64,000 nt of DNA. Source: Camelimonas fluminis. GTDB taxonomy: Bacteria > Pseudomonadota > Alphaproteobacteria > Rhizobiales > Beijerinckiaceae. The notes below the pieces were generated by a model. The model saw only the letters and a program-made list of their open reading frames with translations. It made no database searches and had not been told where the DNA came from. Position numbers and translations under genes: made by a program. Positions 1 through 9,263 of this stretch are shown piece after piece. The number at the start of each line of letters is the position of its first letter. Positions within the stretch are counted from its first letter, which is position 1. The DNA lies in contig NZ_BNCG01000011.1 in NCBI RefSeq assembly GCF_014656355.1, forward strand, positions 62,001 through 126,000, given 5' to 3'.

Positions 1-488
1 CGGTCATCACCACGCCTTCGCCCTGGCTTCAGGCCGCCGCCCTTCTCGCCGTCGGCGTCATGGTGACAGCCGGCGTCTATGGCGCCGTGGCGATCATCGT
101 CAAACTGGACGACGCCGGGCTGTTCATGGCCCGCGCCGGGCGCTTCGCCCCAACCCGCGCCCTTGGCCGCCTGATGGTCAGGAGCTTGCCCGCCGTGCTG
201 GGAACGCTTTCAGTCATCGGCACGGCGGCGATGCTGTGGGTGGGCGGCAGCATCGTGCTGCATAGCCTGCACGCTTTCGGCCTGCACGCCCCGGCTGACA
301 TTATCGCCCGCATGTCCGCTGCGGCGGGGGGCATGGCGCCGGGCGCAGCCGGCGCCGCCACAACATGGATCACGGGCGCGGCGCTCGACGGCGTCGCGGG
401 CCTGGCGCTCGGTCTGGCGATAATTCCACTGACCAACCACCTGGTCAGCCCCATGCTGCGGCTGGTGACGGGCAAAAGGTCCAACTGA
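1..488 (+). CDS. DUF808 (YedI-like) inner membrane protein, C-terminal part
   Basis: The reading frame is open from base 3 and enters from outside the window, so only the last 161 codons are visible. The peptide has a hydrophobic segment, then VKLDDAGL, a VGGSIVLHSL segment close to the end of the third quarter, and a final hydrophobic helix ending in VTGKRSN. This order matches the C-terminal half of the DUF808/YedI family of integral inner-membrane proteins, whose function is not established. At least three membrane segments can be seen. The start codon and upstream partner genes lie outside the window. Confidence 0.8.
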   Translation, partial: VITTPSPWLQAAALLAVGVMVTAGVYGAVAIIVKLDDAGLFMARAGRFAPTRALGRLMVRSLPAVLGTLSVIGTAAMLWVGGSIVLHSLHAFGLHAPADIIARMSAAAGGMAPGAAGAATTWITGAALDGVAGLALGLAIIPLTNHLVSPMLRLVTGKRSN

Positions 489-658
489 CGCAGCCATACG
501 CCATGAACATGGGCCTGACGACGCCGTGCCGACGCTCCAAATCGACAACCGCGGATATGGGAGGCGTATTCCCGCGCCGCCCGGATCGCCCCGCGTCGCA
601 TTTTCGCGCCTGAGCGGATATTGTCCGGGCCAGCACAACGCCCCGACAGGATCACCAC

Positions 659-1618
659 TTGCAAACTGCCCGATTTCTTTGGCTGGTCCTCTTTGCAGCG
701 GCGTTTGCTGGCGCTGCGCCTGCCATCAGCGCAGCGGAAACGTCGCGGATGGATGCCGCTGACCGGCAACCCACTGGCCACGCCCCGGCGGAGCCGGCAG
801 CCGGGGCGAAGGCGGACAAAGACAGCGACCCGTCGGACGATGACGATGATGATGACGACAGGGCGCCCGGTGCAGCTCCGGATTCCTGGCCAACAACCTA
901 TCTGGATCTGGAAACCGGCTGGTCGTCGACGCCTGGCAATACGGTTGGCCTCGGCCGGAACAACCTGCGTTTCCTCACCGGCGAGAAATCGCGCGGCTTT
1001 TACATGTCCGCGCCGCTCACCATCGAACTCAGCGACCGTCTGACCGTTTACGCCGGGCTGGATGGCTCCGGTTCGCAATCGCTGGGCGAAAAATGGAGCA
1101 AGTTCACCCCGGCGTCGTGGAGCGTCGGCGGCTCGGCCGAGATCATCGAACAGTCGGGCTTCATGCCTGGCGTCACCCTGTCCGCCTCGGTGTCGCGCCC
1201 GTTTGAACCCATTGCGCTGAGTGTGTTCAACACCACCTGGACTGGCGGCGTCGACCTCGACTATGCCTTCGACGCCGACCAGACGCGCGGGATCACGGCG
1301 GGCGTCAGCTACAGCCGCACGCAGGTTTCCTCCAGCTTCGTCCGGGTGGGGCCGCAACTTGGCGGCTATATCGGCGCCTATTGGAGTCCGTCGAACCTGT
1401 TCAATGTTTCAGCACAGGTTGGCGTGCAATATTTCGGCGGCGCGGAGGCTGCGTCGCTGCTGCATCTGAAACCGGTGACAACGCCCTACGCCCTGGTGGA
1501 GCTGGAGCACGTCGACGATGACGACAACCGGGTTTTCGCCATGAGCGTCGGCTTCGGCTGGTCGCCAAAACCGGTCGTACAGTTCACGATCTCGACGCCG
1601 CTTTACCTCGTTCGCTGA
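659..1618 (+). CDS. Secreted or outer-membrane protein with poly-Asp linker, unknown function
   Basis: 319 aa from a TTG start preceded by AGGA at 648-651; no ATG gives the complete signal peptide. Residues 1-25 form a classic Sec signal ending in ISAAE. Residues 26-80 are a Pro/Ala/Asp-rich linker with eight consecutive Asp (codons at 836-859, mixed GAC/GAT). From about residue 85 the protein alternates short polar and hydrophobic stretches rich in Gly, Ser, Tyr and Thr, and it ends in VQFTISTPLYLVR with aromatic and hydrophobic residues alternating, as in a beta-barrel. I read it as a probable outer-membrane beta-barrel or periplasmic protein, but recognise no family. It is monocistronic; ppk2 follows 181 bp later with its own ribosome binding site. 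Confidence 0.6.
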   Translation: MQTARFLWLVLFAAAFAGAAPAISAAETSRMDAADRQPTGHAPAEPAAGAKADKDSDPSDDDDDDDDRAPGAAPDSWPTTYLDLETGWSSTPGNTVGLGRNNLRFLTGEKSRGFYMSAPLTIELSDRLTVYAGLDGSGSQSLGEKWSKFTPASWSVGGSAEIIEQSGFMPGVTLSASVSRPFEPIALSVFNTTWTGGVDLDYAFDADQTRGITAGVSYSRTQVSSSFVRVGPQLGGYIGAYWSPSNLFNVSAQVGVQYFGGAEAASLLHLKPVTTPYALVELEHVDDDDNRVFAMSVGFGWSPKPVVQFTISTPLYLVR

Positions 1619-1799
1619 TCCGGCGCCGGATGGCCGACGCGGGCCATGGCCAACAGGATCGCGGGGGCCGCCAGGATCGCTGCCCCCCAAGAACGGGAAT
1701 GTGCAGCATCGGGTCCGGATTGAGCCCTGCATGGTTGAGTCTTGCAAGCCGCCGCGTATCGTTTGACGGCCGGAAACAGCGCGATGAGAAGGAGACCCC

Positions 1800-2627
1800 A
1801 TGAGCGTCAGGAACCCCCACGGGCGGCGTCACGATTCCGGGGCGGGCGCGCAGACGCTGGCCGATCTCGACATGACCGTGACGCTCGGCGACAAACAATA
1901 CGCCGCGCAGCTCAAGGAACTGCAGTTGCGGTTCGAGCGGATCCAGCAGGCCTATCTGTACCACGGACACAAGGGCCTGGTGGCTTTTGAGGGCTGGGAC
2001 GCGGCTGGCAAGGGCGGCGCGATCCGGCGCATTTCCGCTGTGATGGACCCGCGCGGGTTCAAGGTCTGGCCCATAGCGGCCCCCGAGCCGCAGGACCAGA
2101 AACGCCACTACATGGCGCGTTTCTGGGACCGGGCCCCGGCCCGGGGCGAAATCTGCATTTTCGACCGGTCCTGGTATGGCCGCGTGCTGGTGGAGCGGGT
2201 CGAAGGTTTCGCCAGCGCCGCTGAATGGCGGCGCGCCTATGCTGAAATCAATGCCTTTGAGCAATTGATGGTCGATGACGGCGCCCGCATCGCCAAGGTC
2301 TTTCTGTATATCACGCCCGACGAGCAGTTGCAGCGCTTCCGCGACCGGCTTGAAAACCCGTTAAAACGCTGGAAGCTGAGTTATGAGGACTTCCGCAATC
2401 GCGAGAAGTGGGGCGAATACGAAAGCGCGGTGAATGACATGCTGGCGCACACCGATACCGGCGCTGCGCCATGGAAGGTTATTCCAGCCAATTGCAAGCG
2501 CTATGCCCGCATCGCCGCCATGACCGAGATCGCGGACCGTCTCGAGGCTGGCGTTGACCTCGCCCCGCGACCGCTCGATCCCGAAATCCGCCGCCGGTTC
2601 CGCAGCATGGAAAAGAGCCAGGACTGA
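1800..2627 (+). CDS. ppk2: Polyphosphate kinase 2 (PPK2) family protein
   Basis: 275 aa, preceded by AAGGAG at 1787-1792. PPK2 enzymes transfer phosphate between polyphosphate and nucleotides in the cytoplasm. The Walker A-like loop EGWDAAGKGG is at residues 64-73, followed by the family-typical IRRISAVMDPRGF; the Walker B-like IFDRSWYGR lies near residues 120-128, and the lid region has the ENPLKRWKLS stretch. The single-domain length (about 230-300 aa) fits a stand-alone PPK2; whether it prefers AMP, ADP or GDP as acceptor cannot be told by eye. It stands alone between an unrelated membrane protein gene and a 765-bp gap. Confidence 0.9.
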   Translation: MSVRNPHGRRHDSGAGAQTLADLDMTVTLGDKQYAAQLKELQLRFERIQQAYLYHGHKGLVAFEGWDAAGKGGAIRRISAVMDPRGFKVWPIAAPEPQDQKRHYMARFWDRAPARGEICIFDRSWYGRVLVERVEGFASAAEWRRAYAEINAFEQLMVDDGARIAKVFLYITPDEQLQRFRDRLENPLKRWKLSYEDFRNREKWGEYESAVNDMLAHTDTGAAPWKVIPANCKRYARIAAMTEIADRLEAGVDLAPRPLDPEIRRRFRSMEKSQD

Positions 2628-2643
2628 GCTGAAACCGTATCCG

Positions 2644-2670
2644 CGCGGCGGCATGCCGACGTCCGCCGCG
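2644..2670 (+). terminator. Hairpin behind ppk2
   Basis: CGCGGCGG (2644-2651) and CCGCCGCG (2663-2670) form a perfect 8-bp stem with an 11-nt loop, 16 nt after the ppk2 stop codon, followed by ACAAAAG on the + strand. There is no clear U-tract, so termination is an inference from position and stem strength. Confidence 0.35.
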
Positions 2671-2962
2671 ACAAAAGCCGGAAAACCGCCGCGCCGCCGC
2701 CCCGGCCGCGCCAGGTTTCCACAGCCGATGCGTCAGGTCGCCCCTACGGCATGGCCGTCCCGCCCAACAGACTGAAACAGAATATATTTCTCCATGCCGC
2801 GCCGCCGCCGCGCCGGCCTTGGCGCGCTGGCGGAGCCGGGCGCGACCTTTTCCGTCCTGGAACCGGAAACGCCGCGCTTGCGCAAGCGTTTACTCAGACT
2901 GCGCCTGTCTGGAAGCGGCTGCGCAGCCCACAACGGGAGAAGGCGCGCGACCCCGGCGAGCA

Positions 2963-2996
2963 TTGACAGGCTTACATATGTGATCTCAGATAAAAT
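2963..2996 (+). promoter_or_regulatory. Possible promoter with operator-like palindrome
   Basis: A perfect -35 hexamer TTGACA (2963-2968) is followed by AT-rich DNA with candidate -10 sequences around 2987-2996 (spacing 18 or more, so not ideal). Between them lies TTACATATGTGA (2972-2983), palindromic at 10 of 12 positions, which could bind a dimeric regulator. It sits about 400 bp before the ABC transporter operon; a link to that operon is inference. Confidence 0.25.
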
Positions 2997-3392
2997 ATAA
3001 ACAGGACGTCCGGCCTCCGGCTGCGTCCAGAATAACCCCTGACTGGCGGGCGGCTACACGGCCGCCACTGGTTCGGGACGGCGCTCCGGGGGGGGAACGC
3101 CACTGCAGCCCGCATGCTGCGTCAGAGCATTTCCGCGCAAGGCGAAGCCGCCTTGTCGGGGAAGTGCGCCAGGGGTCCGGGCGACGCGCAGACGTTGTCC
3201 TGATCTTTTCTGAAGCGCGCGGCGTGGCGGCTGGCGAGCAGGTCGAACGGCCTGCGCGTCTGGAGCGGTTTCCTATGGGCGAGCAGACGCTGTGACCTCA
3301 AAAGAAATCACTCAAAACCAATAAGCCAGATCAGGATTCCGCTTCGAGGCGAGCGGCGGTTCGTTCTGACAAAAACCGACGGGAGGGCCGTC

Positions 3393-4553
3393 ATGACCGA
3401 TATTCCGGCGAAGCTGTCGTTCGCTCCAGGCAACGCGGACCATCTGACGGGCCGTGGCTCCATGGCGACCGGCCACGCGTCCGCAAGCCGGCCAGTCACC
3501 GGCGCAACGCCCCTGCTGGAGGTGCGCGATCTGTCGACCGCGTTCCTCACCAGCAACGGCGAACTGCCGATTACCCGTCAGATCAGCTTCAGCATCAATG
3601 CCGGCGAGCGCGTCGGCCTCGTTGGCGAAAGTGGTTGCGGCAAATCGGTCACCGGCCTGTCGCTGATGCGGCTGTTGCCGCCACATACGGCGCGGATTAC
3701 TGGCCAGGCGCACCTCGCCGGCCAGGACCTGATGGCCCTGTCCGCCCGCCAGATGCGGGCGGTGCGCGGCCGCGACGTCGCCATGATCTTCCAGGAGCCG
3801 ATGAGCGCGCTCGATCCGGTGTTCACCGTGGGCGAACAGATCGCCGAGGCGTATCGCGTGCATTTTCCGGTCAGCAGGGCTGAGGCGCGCCAGCGGGCCA
3901 TCGCGGCGCTGGTGGAGGTCGGCATTCCGGCGCCTGAGCAGCGCTATGACGAATATCCTCACCAATTGTCCGGGGGCATGCGCCAGCGGGTGATGATCGC
4001 CATGGCGCTGATCTGCGAGCCAAAGCTGATCATCGCCGACGAGCCAACCACAGCGCTGGACGTCACCATTCAGGCGCAGATCACCGACCTGCTGCGCTCC
4101 CTGAGCGAACGCACCGGCGCCGCCCTCATCTTCATCACCCACGATCTGGGCGTCGTCGCCGAGACCTGCACGCGCATGATCACCATGTACGCCGGCGAGA
4201 TCGTCGAGGACGCGCCGGTGGACGACGTGCTGACGCGGCCGCGTCATCCCTACACCTCCGGCCTGCTGCGGTCGCTGCCCGGCCTTAGCGCCCGGCGCGG
4301 GGTGCTGCCGTCAATCCCCGGGCGGGTGCCGTCGCCGGGCCGCATGCCGGACGGCTGCCGGTTTCGCGAGCGCTGCGGCCACGCCATGGCCGGGTGCGAA
4401 CGCGAGCAGACGCTGCTGCCAATGGCCGCCGACCACGTGGCCCGGTGCTGGCGCGCCCGCGACCTGCGCCTGCCGGGATCGGTGAACGACATGGCCGCGG
4501 ATAGTCCCGTCGCCCACAATCTGGCCGTTGCTGCGGGAGAAATCCGTCCATGA
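3393..4553 (+). CDS. Peptide/opine-type ABC transporter ATP-binding protein (DppD/OppD family)
   Basis: 386 aa, with GGGAGG 10 nt before the ATG. Cytoplasmic ATPase subunit of a binding-protein-dependent importer. Visible are Walker A GESGCGKS (about residues 78-85), the Q-loop, the signature LSGGMRQR, Walker [13 protein letters not shown], the H-loop THDLG, and the C-terminal oligopeptide domain with [12 protein letters not shown] and a Cys-containing [14 protein letters not shown] segment that in this family can hold an Fe-S cluster. The first 45 residues are a low-similarity extension. Its stop overlaps the start of the next ATPase gene (ATGA at 4550-4553), so the two are translationally coupled. 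It opens a unit with binding protein, two permeases and two acyl-CoA synthetases, which suggests that the substrate is an acid or amide later activated with CoA. Confidence 0.92.
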   Translation: MTDIPAKLSFAPGNADHLTGRGSMATGHASASRPVTGATPLLEVRDLSTAFLTSNGELPITRQISFSINAGERVGLVGESGCGKSVTGLSLMRLLPPHTARITGQAHLAGQDLMALSARQMRAVRGRDVAMIFQEPMSALDPVFTVGEQIAEAYRVHFPVSRAEARQRAIAALVEVGIPAPEQRYDEYPHQLSGGMRQRVMIAMALICEPKLIIADEPTTALDVTIQAQITDLLRSLSERTGAALIFITHDLGVVAETCTRMITMYAGEIVEDAPVDDVLTRPRHPYTSGLLRSLPGLSARRGVLPSIPGRVPSPGRMPDGCRFRERCGHAMAGCEREQTLLPMAADHVARCWRARDLRLPGSVNDMAADSPVAHNLAVAAGEIRP

Positions 4554-5608
4554 GTTCCGTCACGAGCAGCCCACCCGCGCGCATGTCCCAACAGGCCGGG
4601 CAGCAGACCCAGGCTGCCGGGCGACAACCGCCAGTGCTGCGGGTGGAGGACCTGCGCATCCGCTTTCCGGTCAACAATGGCCTGGATACCGTCAAGGCCG
4701 TCGATGGCGTGGATTTCGAGGTGCGCCAGGGTGAAACCTTCGGCGTCATTGGCGAGTCTGGCTCAGGCAAGACCACCATCGGCCGCGCGCTGGTCTGCCT
4801 GCTGCAACCCACCTCCGGCCGCATCCTTCACGACGGCGTCGACCCGGCCACCCTGAGCCGGTCCGCCTTCCGCAAGCGCCGCCGCGACTACCAGATCATT
4901 TTCCAGGACCCCAACGCGGCGTTGAACCCGCGCATGACCATCCTCGACAGCGTCATGGAGCCGTTGTGGGCGGCTGGCGAGGGCGACGACGCATCGCGCC
5001 GGCGCGCGGCCACGGAGGCGCTGGTCCGCGTTGGCCTGCCGCCAGAAGCGGGCGAGCGTTATCCGCACCAGCTTTCCGGCGGCCAGAAGCAGCGCGTCAA
5101 CATCGCCCGGGTGCTCACCCTGCGCCCCCGCATGATCGTCTGCGACGAGGTTGTCGCGGCGCTGGACGTGTCGATCCGCGGCGACGTGCTGAACCTGTTC
5201 GCTGACCTGCAGCGCGAGTTCGGTCTCACCTATGTGTTCATCACCCACGACATTTCCGTGGTGTCGCACATCTCCGACCGCATCGCCGTCACCTATCTCG
5301 GCCGGTTCATGGAACTGGGACCGGCCGACGCGGTGACGGAAAAGCCATTGCATCCCTACACCCAGGCGCTGCTGTCGGCCGAGCCCGTGCCGCTGCCGTC
5401 CAACATGCGGGTCAACCGGCGGATCATGCTGGAGGGCGAAATTCCAAGCCCGGTGTCGCCGCCCTCGGGCTGCCGGTTCCGCACGCGCTGCCCATCGGCG
5501 CAGGCGCGTTGCGCTTCGGAAGAGCCGGCCTGGCGCGAATTGCGGCCGGACCACTGGGTCGCCTGCCATTTCGCCACACCGGAGGGACCGCCGCCGCCCA
5601 ACGGCTGA
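4550..5608 (+). CDS. Peptide/opine-type ABC transporter ATP-binding protein (DppF/OppF family)
   Basis: 352 aa; the second ATPase of the importer, partner of the one encoded immediately upstream. It has Walker A GESGSGKT, a Q-loop in [13 protein letters not shown] (typical of the F subunit), the signature LSGGQKQR, Walker [18 protein letters not shown] and the C-terminal [12 protein letters not shown] plus [14 protein letters not shown] segment. In Walker B the usual DEPVSALD reads DEVVAALD, so Pro is replaced by Val; the catalytic Glu is present. The gene overlaps its neighbour by 4 bp and is followed after 86 bp by the binding-protein gene. Confidence 0.92.
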   Translation: MSSVTSSPPARMSQQAGQQTQAAGRQPPVLRVEDLRIRFPVNNGLDTVKAVDGVDFEVRQGETFGVIGESGSGKTTIGRALVCLLQPTSGRILHDGVDPATLSRSAFRKRRRDYQIIFQDPNAALNPRMTILDSVMEPLWAAGEGDDASRRRAATEALVRVGLPPEAGERYPHQLSGGQKQRVNIARVLTLRPRMIVCDEVVAALDVSIRGDVLNLFADLQREFGLTYVFITHDISVVSHISDRIAVTYLGRFMELGPADAVTEKPLHPYTQALLSAEPVPLPSNMRVNRRIMLEGEIPSPVSPPSGCRFRTRCPSAQARCASEEPAWRELRPDHWVACHFATPEGPPPPNG

Positions 5609-5694
5609 ACCACCGGTCGCATTTACAGATTCAGCCAGACAACAAAAAGGCGCAGCCCGAAAAGGGGCCTCACGCCGCAGCAGGGGAAACGTCC

Positions 5695-7251
5695 ATGAGC
5701 CAAGACCTTATCCGCGCGCCGCTTGCCAGCATGCTGGACCGCCGTTCGTTTCTTGCCCTGGTCGGCGCCGCCGGCGCGGCGACGCTGGCCGGCGGCTCCG
5801 CCATGGCCGCCGAGCCAAAGCGCGGCGGCGTGCTGCGGCTCGCCGCGAGCATCAACCCGTCGTCGCTCGATCCGACGACCGGCGGCTCAGGTTTCGACCA
5901 CTGCTACCTGTGGACGATGTACGACACGCTGGTGGAGTGGGACTACGACACGCTGAAGCCCAAGCCCGGGCTGGCGAAATGGTCCTTCCCCGATCCGAAA
6001 ACCATGGTGCTTGACTTGCAACCCAACGTGAAATTCCACGATGGCGCGCCGCTCGACGCCGAGGCCGTGAAGTTCAATCTCGACCGCAGCCGTCAGGACC
6101 AGCGCTCCAACGTCAAGGCTGACCTGACCAGCGTCGCCGAGGTTGTGGTCACCGGCCCGCTTCAGGTGACGCTGAAGCTGAAGAATCCCGACACGGCCCT
6201 GCCCGCCATCCTGTCCGACCGTTGCGGCATGATCATCTCGCCGACCGCGGTCAAAACCCACGGCGCGGCCAGCGATCGCAACCCTGTCGGCGCCGGTCCG
6301 TGGAAATTTGTCAGTTGGGCCGACAACCAGAAGGTCGTCGTCGCCCGCAACGACAATTACTGGCGCAAGGATCGCGGCTTCGTCGACGGCATCGAGTTCA
6401 ACGTTATACCGGAGCAGGCCACCGGTCTGCGCTCGGTCGTCGCCGGTCAGAACGACATGACCTTCTCCCTGCCGGCGCGGCTGAAGCCCGTCATCGCCAA
6501 AGCCAAGGAATTGCAGAGCATCTCGGCGCCGACGCTGTACTGCATCCAGTTCTACTTCAATACGAAGCGCAAGCCGCTCGACAACCTGAAGGTGCGCCAG
6601 GCGATCAACTTCGCCCTCGATCGCGACGCATTCGTGCGCGCCACCATGGCGGGCCTTGGCGAAGCCGCGACGATGACCTTGCCGAAATCACACTGGGCCT
6701 GGTCCGAGGCGGCGTCGAAGCTTTATCCGCACAGCGTCGAGAAGGCGAAGAAACTGCTGGAGGAAGCTGGCTTCCCCCAGGGCATCGAGCTGACCGTCGG
6801 CGCCTACACCGACCAGGATTCGGTGCGGCGCGCCGAGGTGTTGCAGGAGCAGCTTGGCAAGGCTGGCATTCGCCTGAAGTTCACCCGCGGCACCGTGGCC
6901 GAGATCAGCGCCAATTTCTTCAACCAGGGCTACGACATGCTGCTGTCCGCCTGGACCGGGCGGCCTGACCCGAGCATGACCTACGCCCTCGGCTTCGACA
7001 AAGGCGCCTATTACAACGCCGGTCGCGAAGCCACCGAGGAACTGAGCGACCTCATCCGCCGCAGCCGTGAGAGCGAGAACCTGAAAGAGCGCGCGGCGGT
7101 GTTCGACAAGATCCAGCAGATCACCATGGGCCAGGCCCTGTCGGCGCCGGTCGCCTTCCAGTACGAGCTCTCGGCGATGACGCCAAAGGTCAAGGGCTAT
7201 CGTCCCAACCTGCTTGGCAAGCCGAAATTCGAGTTCGTCAGCCTGGAGTGA
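5695..7251 (+). CDS. ABC transporter substrate-binding protein, family 5 (peptide/opine/nickel type), Tat-exported
   Basis: 518 aa from the ATG at 5695, chosen because AGGGGAAA precedes it and because the signal peptide starts here; the open frame extends 62 codons further upstream into the previous gene. The N-terminus has a twin-arginine motif DRRSFLAL followed by a hydrophobic stretch and AMAAE, so export by Tat is likely. The mature part begins KRGGVLRLAAS and has SSLDPTTGG, LQPNVKFHDGAPLDAEAVKFNLDR and NYWRKDRGFVDGIEF, typical of family 5 solute-binding proteins. The substrate cannot be told from sequence. A strong hairpin at 7274-7305 separates it from the permease genes, a common way to keep binding-protein mRNA more abundant. 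Confidence 0.92.
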   Translation: MSQDLIRAPLASMLDRRSFLALVGAAGAATLAGGSAMAAEPKRGGVLRLAASINPSSLDPTTGGSGFDHCYLWTMYDTLVEWDYDTLKPKPGLAKWSFPDPKTMVLDLQPNVKFHDGAPLDAEAVKFNLDRSRQDQRSNVKADLTSVAEVVVTGPLQVTLKLKNPDTALPAILSDRCGMIISPTAVKTHGAASDRNPVGAGPWKFVSWADNQKVVVARNDNYWRKDRGFVDGIEFNVIPEQATGLRSVVAGQNDMTFSLPARLKPVIAKAKELQSISAPTLYCIQFYFNTKRKPLDNLKVRQAINFALDRDAFVRATMAGLGEAATMTLPKSHWAWSEAASKLYPHSVEKAKKLLEEAGFPQGIELTVGAYTDQDSVRRAEVLQEQLGKAGIRLKFTRGTVAEISANFFNQGYDMLLSAWTGRPDPSMTYALGFDKGAYYNAGREATEELSDLIRRSRESENLKERAAVFDKIQQITMGQALSAPVAFQYELSAMTPKVKGYRPNLLGKPKFEFVSLE

Positions 7252-7273
7252 GGCGTCCGTAATTGCGCCCGTT

Positions 7274-7305
7274 TCCGGCCGCCCGCTTGAGGCGCGGCGG
7301 CCGGA
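7274..7305 (+). terminator. Intra-operon hairpin between binding-protein and permease genes
   Basis: TCCGGCCGCC (7274-7283) and GGCGGCCGGA (7296-7305) form a perfect 10-bp stem with a 12-nt loop. No U-tract follows. It could act as a partial terminator or as a 3' end stabiliser of the binding-protein mRNA; both roles are inference. Confidence 0.45.
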
Positions 7306-7332
7306 GCCTCGCCACCCACACCACGGTATGAG

Positions 7333-8286
7333 ATGCTCGCTCCAGCCAAACGCCGGATGATCCGGAGGCGCCTGCTGCAGGCGATTCCCGTCATCATTCT
7401 CGCCACCTTCATCGTCTTCGGCCTGCTCAAGCTGGTGCCTGGCGACATCGCCGTGACCCTGGCCGGGGACAACGCCACCGACGCCCGCATCGCCGAGATC
7501 CGCACGATGTATGGCCTCGACCAGCCGTTCCTCGTCCAGTACGGCGGCTGGCTGATGAAAGCGGTGCAGGGCGACCTGTCGAAATCCCTGCTCTCTGGCG
7601 AGGCGGTGCTCACGTCCATCGCCCGCTGTCTGCCCAACACCATGCTCATCGTCGTTCTGGCGCTGATGCTCGCCATGGCGATCGGCATTCCCCTGGGCAT
7701 TCTGGCCGCCAGCCGTCCCGGCGGCTGGGTCGACGGCTTCGTCATGTCGGTGGCCTCGCTCGGCGTCGCCATTCCCAATTTCTGGCTGGCGATGCTGCTG
7801 GTGGCCTGGCTGTCGCTGAGCATGGGCTGGCTGCCGGCGACCGGCTCGGTTCCCTTCACGGAAAACCCTTGGGAATCCTTGCGACACGCCATATTGCCCG
7901 CCGTCGCGCTGGCCTCGGGCGGCATCGCCGAGGTGGCGCGCCAGTTGCGTTCGTCCCTGGTGGAGGTGCTGTCGTCGCAGCAGGTGCGCACCCTGCACGC
8001 GAAGGGCGTTGGGCCGGCTTCCATTCTCTGGAAGCACGGCCTGAAGAATGTCAGCGTTAACCTGCTCACCGTCATCAGCCTGCTGGCCAACCGCATCCTT
8101 GCCGCCACCGTGGTGGTTGAGGCGGTGTTCGCCATCCCGGGCATGGGCAGCCTGATCGTCCACGCCGCCGTCCAGCGCGATTTTCCGGTCGTTCAGGGCG
8201 TGGTGTTCGTGATGGTGCTGATCGTGGTCAGCATCAATTTGCTGACCGACGTGCTCTACAGCGTGCTTGATCCGAGGATTTCATGA
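7333..8286 (+). CDS. ABC transporter permease (DppB/OppB family)
   Basis: 317 aa, first transmembrane subunit of the importer. It begins with a basic stretch and the family-typical first helix (LLQAIPVIILATFIVFGLLKLVPGD), then a periplasmic loop RTMYGLDQPFLVQYGGWL, and at least five further hydrophobic helices. The cytoplasmic coupling motif (EAA loop) is around QVRTLHAKGVGPASILWKHGLKN, followed by EAVFAIPGMGSLIVHAAVQRDFPVVQG, a hallmark of this subunit. Its stop codon overlaps the start of the next permease gene. Confidence 0.93.
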   Translation: MLAPAKRRMIRRRLLQAIPVIILATFIVFGLLKLVPGDIAVTLAGDNATDARIAEIRTMYGLDQPFLVQYGGWLMKAVQGDLSKSLLSGEAVLTSIARCLPNTMLIVVLALMLAMAIGIPLGILAASRPGGWVDGFVMSVASLGVAIPNFWLAMLLVAWLSLSMGWLPATGSVPFTENPWESLRHAILPAVALASGGIAEVARQLRSSLVEVLSSQQVRTLHAKGVGPASILWKHGLKNVSVNLLTVISLLANRILAATVVVEAVFAIPGMGSLIVHAAVQRDFPVVQGVVFVMVLIVVSINLLTDVLYSVLDPRIS

Positions 8287-9164
8287 TGGCTGACGTCACG
8301 ATGTCCACGCCCCTCGCCCGCCCGCGACGCCTCGGCGGTTTCGCCCGCTGGCTCAGAACCGACCGGCGCGGCGCCATTTCGCTGTTCTTCCTGCTGGCGC
8401 TGGTCGCCGTCGCCATCGCCGCGCCGCTGCTGGCGCCGTATTCGCCGACAGAGCAGAACATCGACGCGGCGCTGGCGCCCATGTCGGCGCAGCACTGGCT
8501 CGGCGCCGATGACCTCGGCCGCGACACCCTCAGCCGCCTGCTCTATGGCGCCCGCGCCAGCCTCTACGCCAGCGTGCTGGCCGTGGTCATCGCCATCGCC
8601 ATCGGCGTGCCGGTGGGGCTGATCGCCGGTTACGCCGGCGGCTGGACCGATGAGATCATCAGCCGCATCATCGACAGCCTGCTGTCGTTCCCGGCCATCG
8701 TGCTGGCCATCGCCGTCACCGGCGCCCTCGGCATCGGCCTCACCAACGGCATGATCTCGGTCGGCATCGTCTTCTCGCCCATGCTGGCGCGACTGGTCCG
8801 GGCCCGGACGCTGGTGGTGCGCAACGATCTCTATGTGGACGCCGCCCGCTGCTTCGGCCTGCCCACCTGGCAGATCCTGTGGCGGCACGTGCTGCCGAAC
8901 ACCATCCAGCCGGTCATCGTCCAGGTGACGCTGCTGCTGGCGGCGGCGCTGCTGGCCGAGGCCAGCCTCAGCTTCCTCGGCCTCGGCATCCAGCCGCCGG
9001 AACCGAGCTGGGGCGCCATGCTGGCCCGCGCCTACCAGAACATGGAGATCTCGCCGGAGCAGATGTATCCGCCCGGCCTCATCATCATGTTCACCGCCCT
9101 CGCCTTCAACACCCTGGGCGAATCGCTGCGCACGGCGCTCGATCCAACCATGAAGCGCCTGTGA
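8283..9164 (+). CDS. ABC transporter permease (DppC/OppC family)
   Basis: 293 aa, second transmembrane subunit; the ATG at 8283 overlaps the upstream stop codon (a second ATG follows immediately at 8286). It has the N-terminal helix, the family-typical YSPTEQNIDAALAPMSAQHWLGADDLGRDTLSRLLYGAR segment before helix 2, and the coupling loop RNDLYVDAARCFGLPTWQILWRHVLPN. The C-terminus LGESLRTALDPTMKRL is also typical. Together with the preceding four genes it completes an importer: two ATPases, one binding protein and two permeases. Confidence 0.93.
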   Translation: MMADVTMSTPLARPRRLGGFARWLRTDRRGAISLFFLLALVAVAIAAPLLAPYSPTEQNIDAALAPMSAQHWLGADDLGRDTLSRLLYGARASLYASVLAVVIAIAIGVPVGLIAGYAGGWTDEIISRIIDSLLSFPAIVLAIAVTGALGIGLTNGMISVGIVFSPMLARLVRARTLVVRNDLYVDAARCFGLPTWQILWRHVLPNTIQPVIVQVTLLLAAALLAEASLSFLGLGIQPPEPSWGAMLARAYQNMEISPEQMYPPGLIIMFTALAFNTLGESLRTALDPTMKRL

Positions 9165-9263
9165 GCCCTCATTGAGCGGAACCCCGGTCAAACCCGCCCG
9201 GAGTTCTGCGCAATACTTTTGTTTTTGACGCGCAACGCGACAATAAAACCGCGTGAGGAAACG

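Larger units (their letters stand above)
2628..3392. other. 765-bp gap without a convincing gene
   Basis: Several short frames cross this stretch on both strands but none has a ribosome binding site, a sensible start or a recognisable protein. It holds a GC-rich hairpin directly behind ppk2 (2644-2670), a perfect TTGACA box followed by a small palindrome and AT-rich DNA (2963-3000), and a short inverted repeat of a type seen elsewhere in the window (3128-3155). Promoter elements of the ABC transporter operon starting at 3393 are expected here. Confidence 0.5.
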
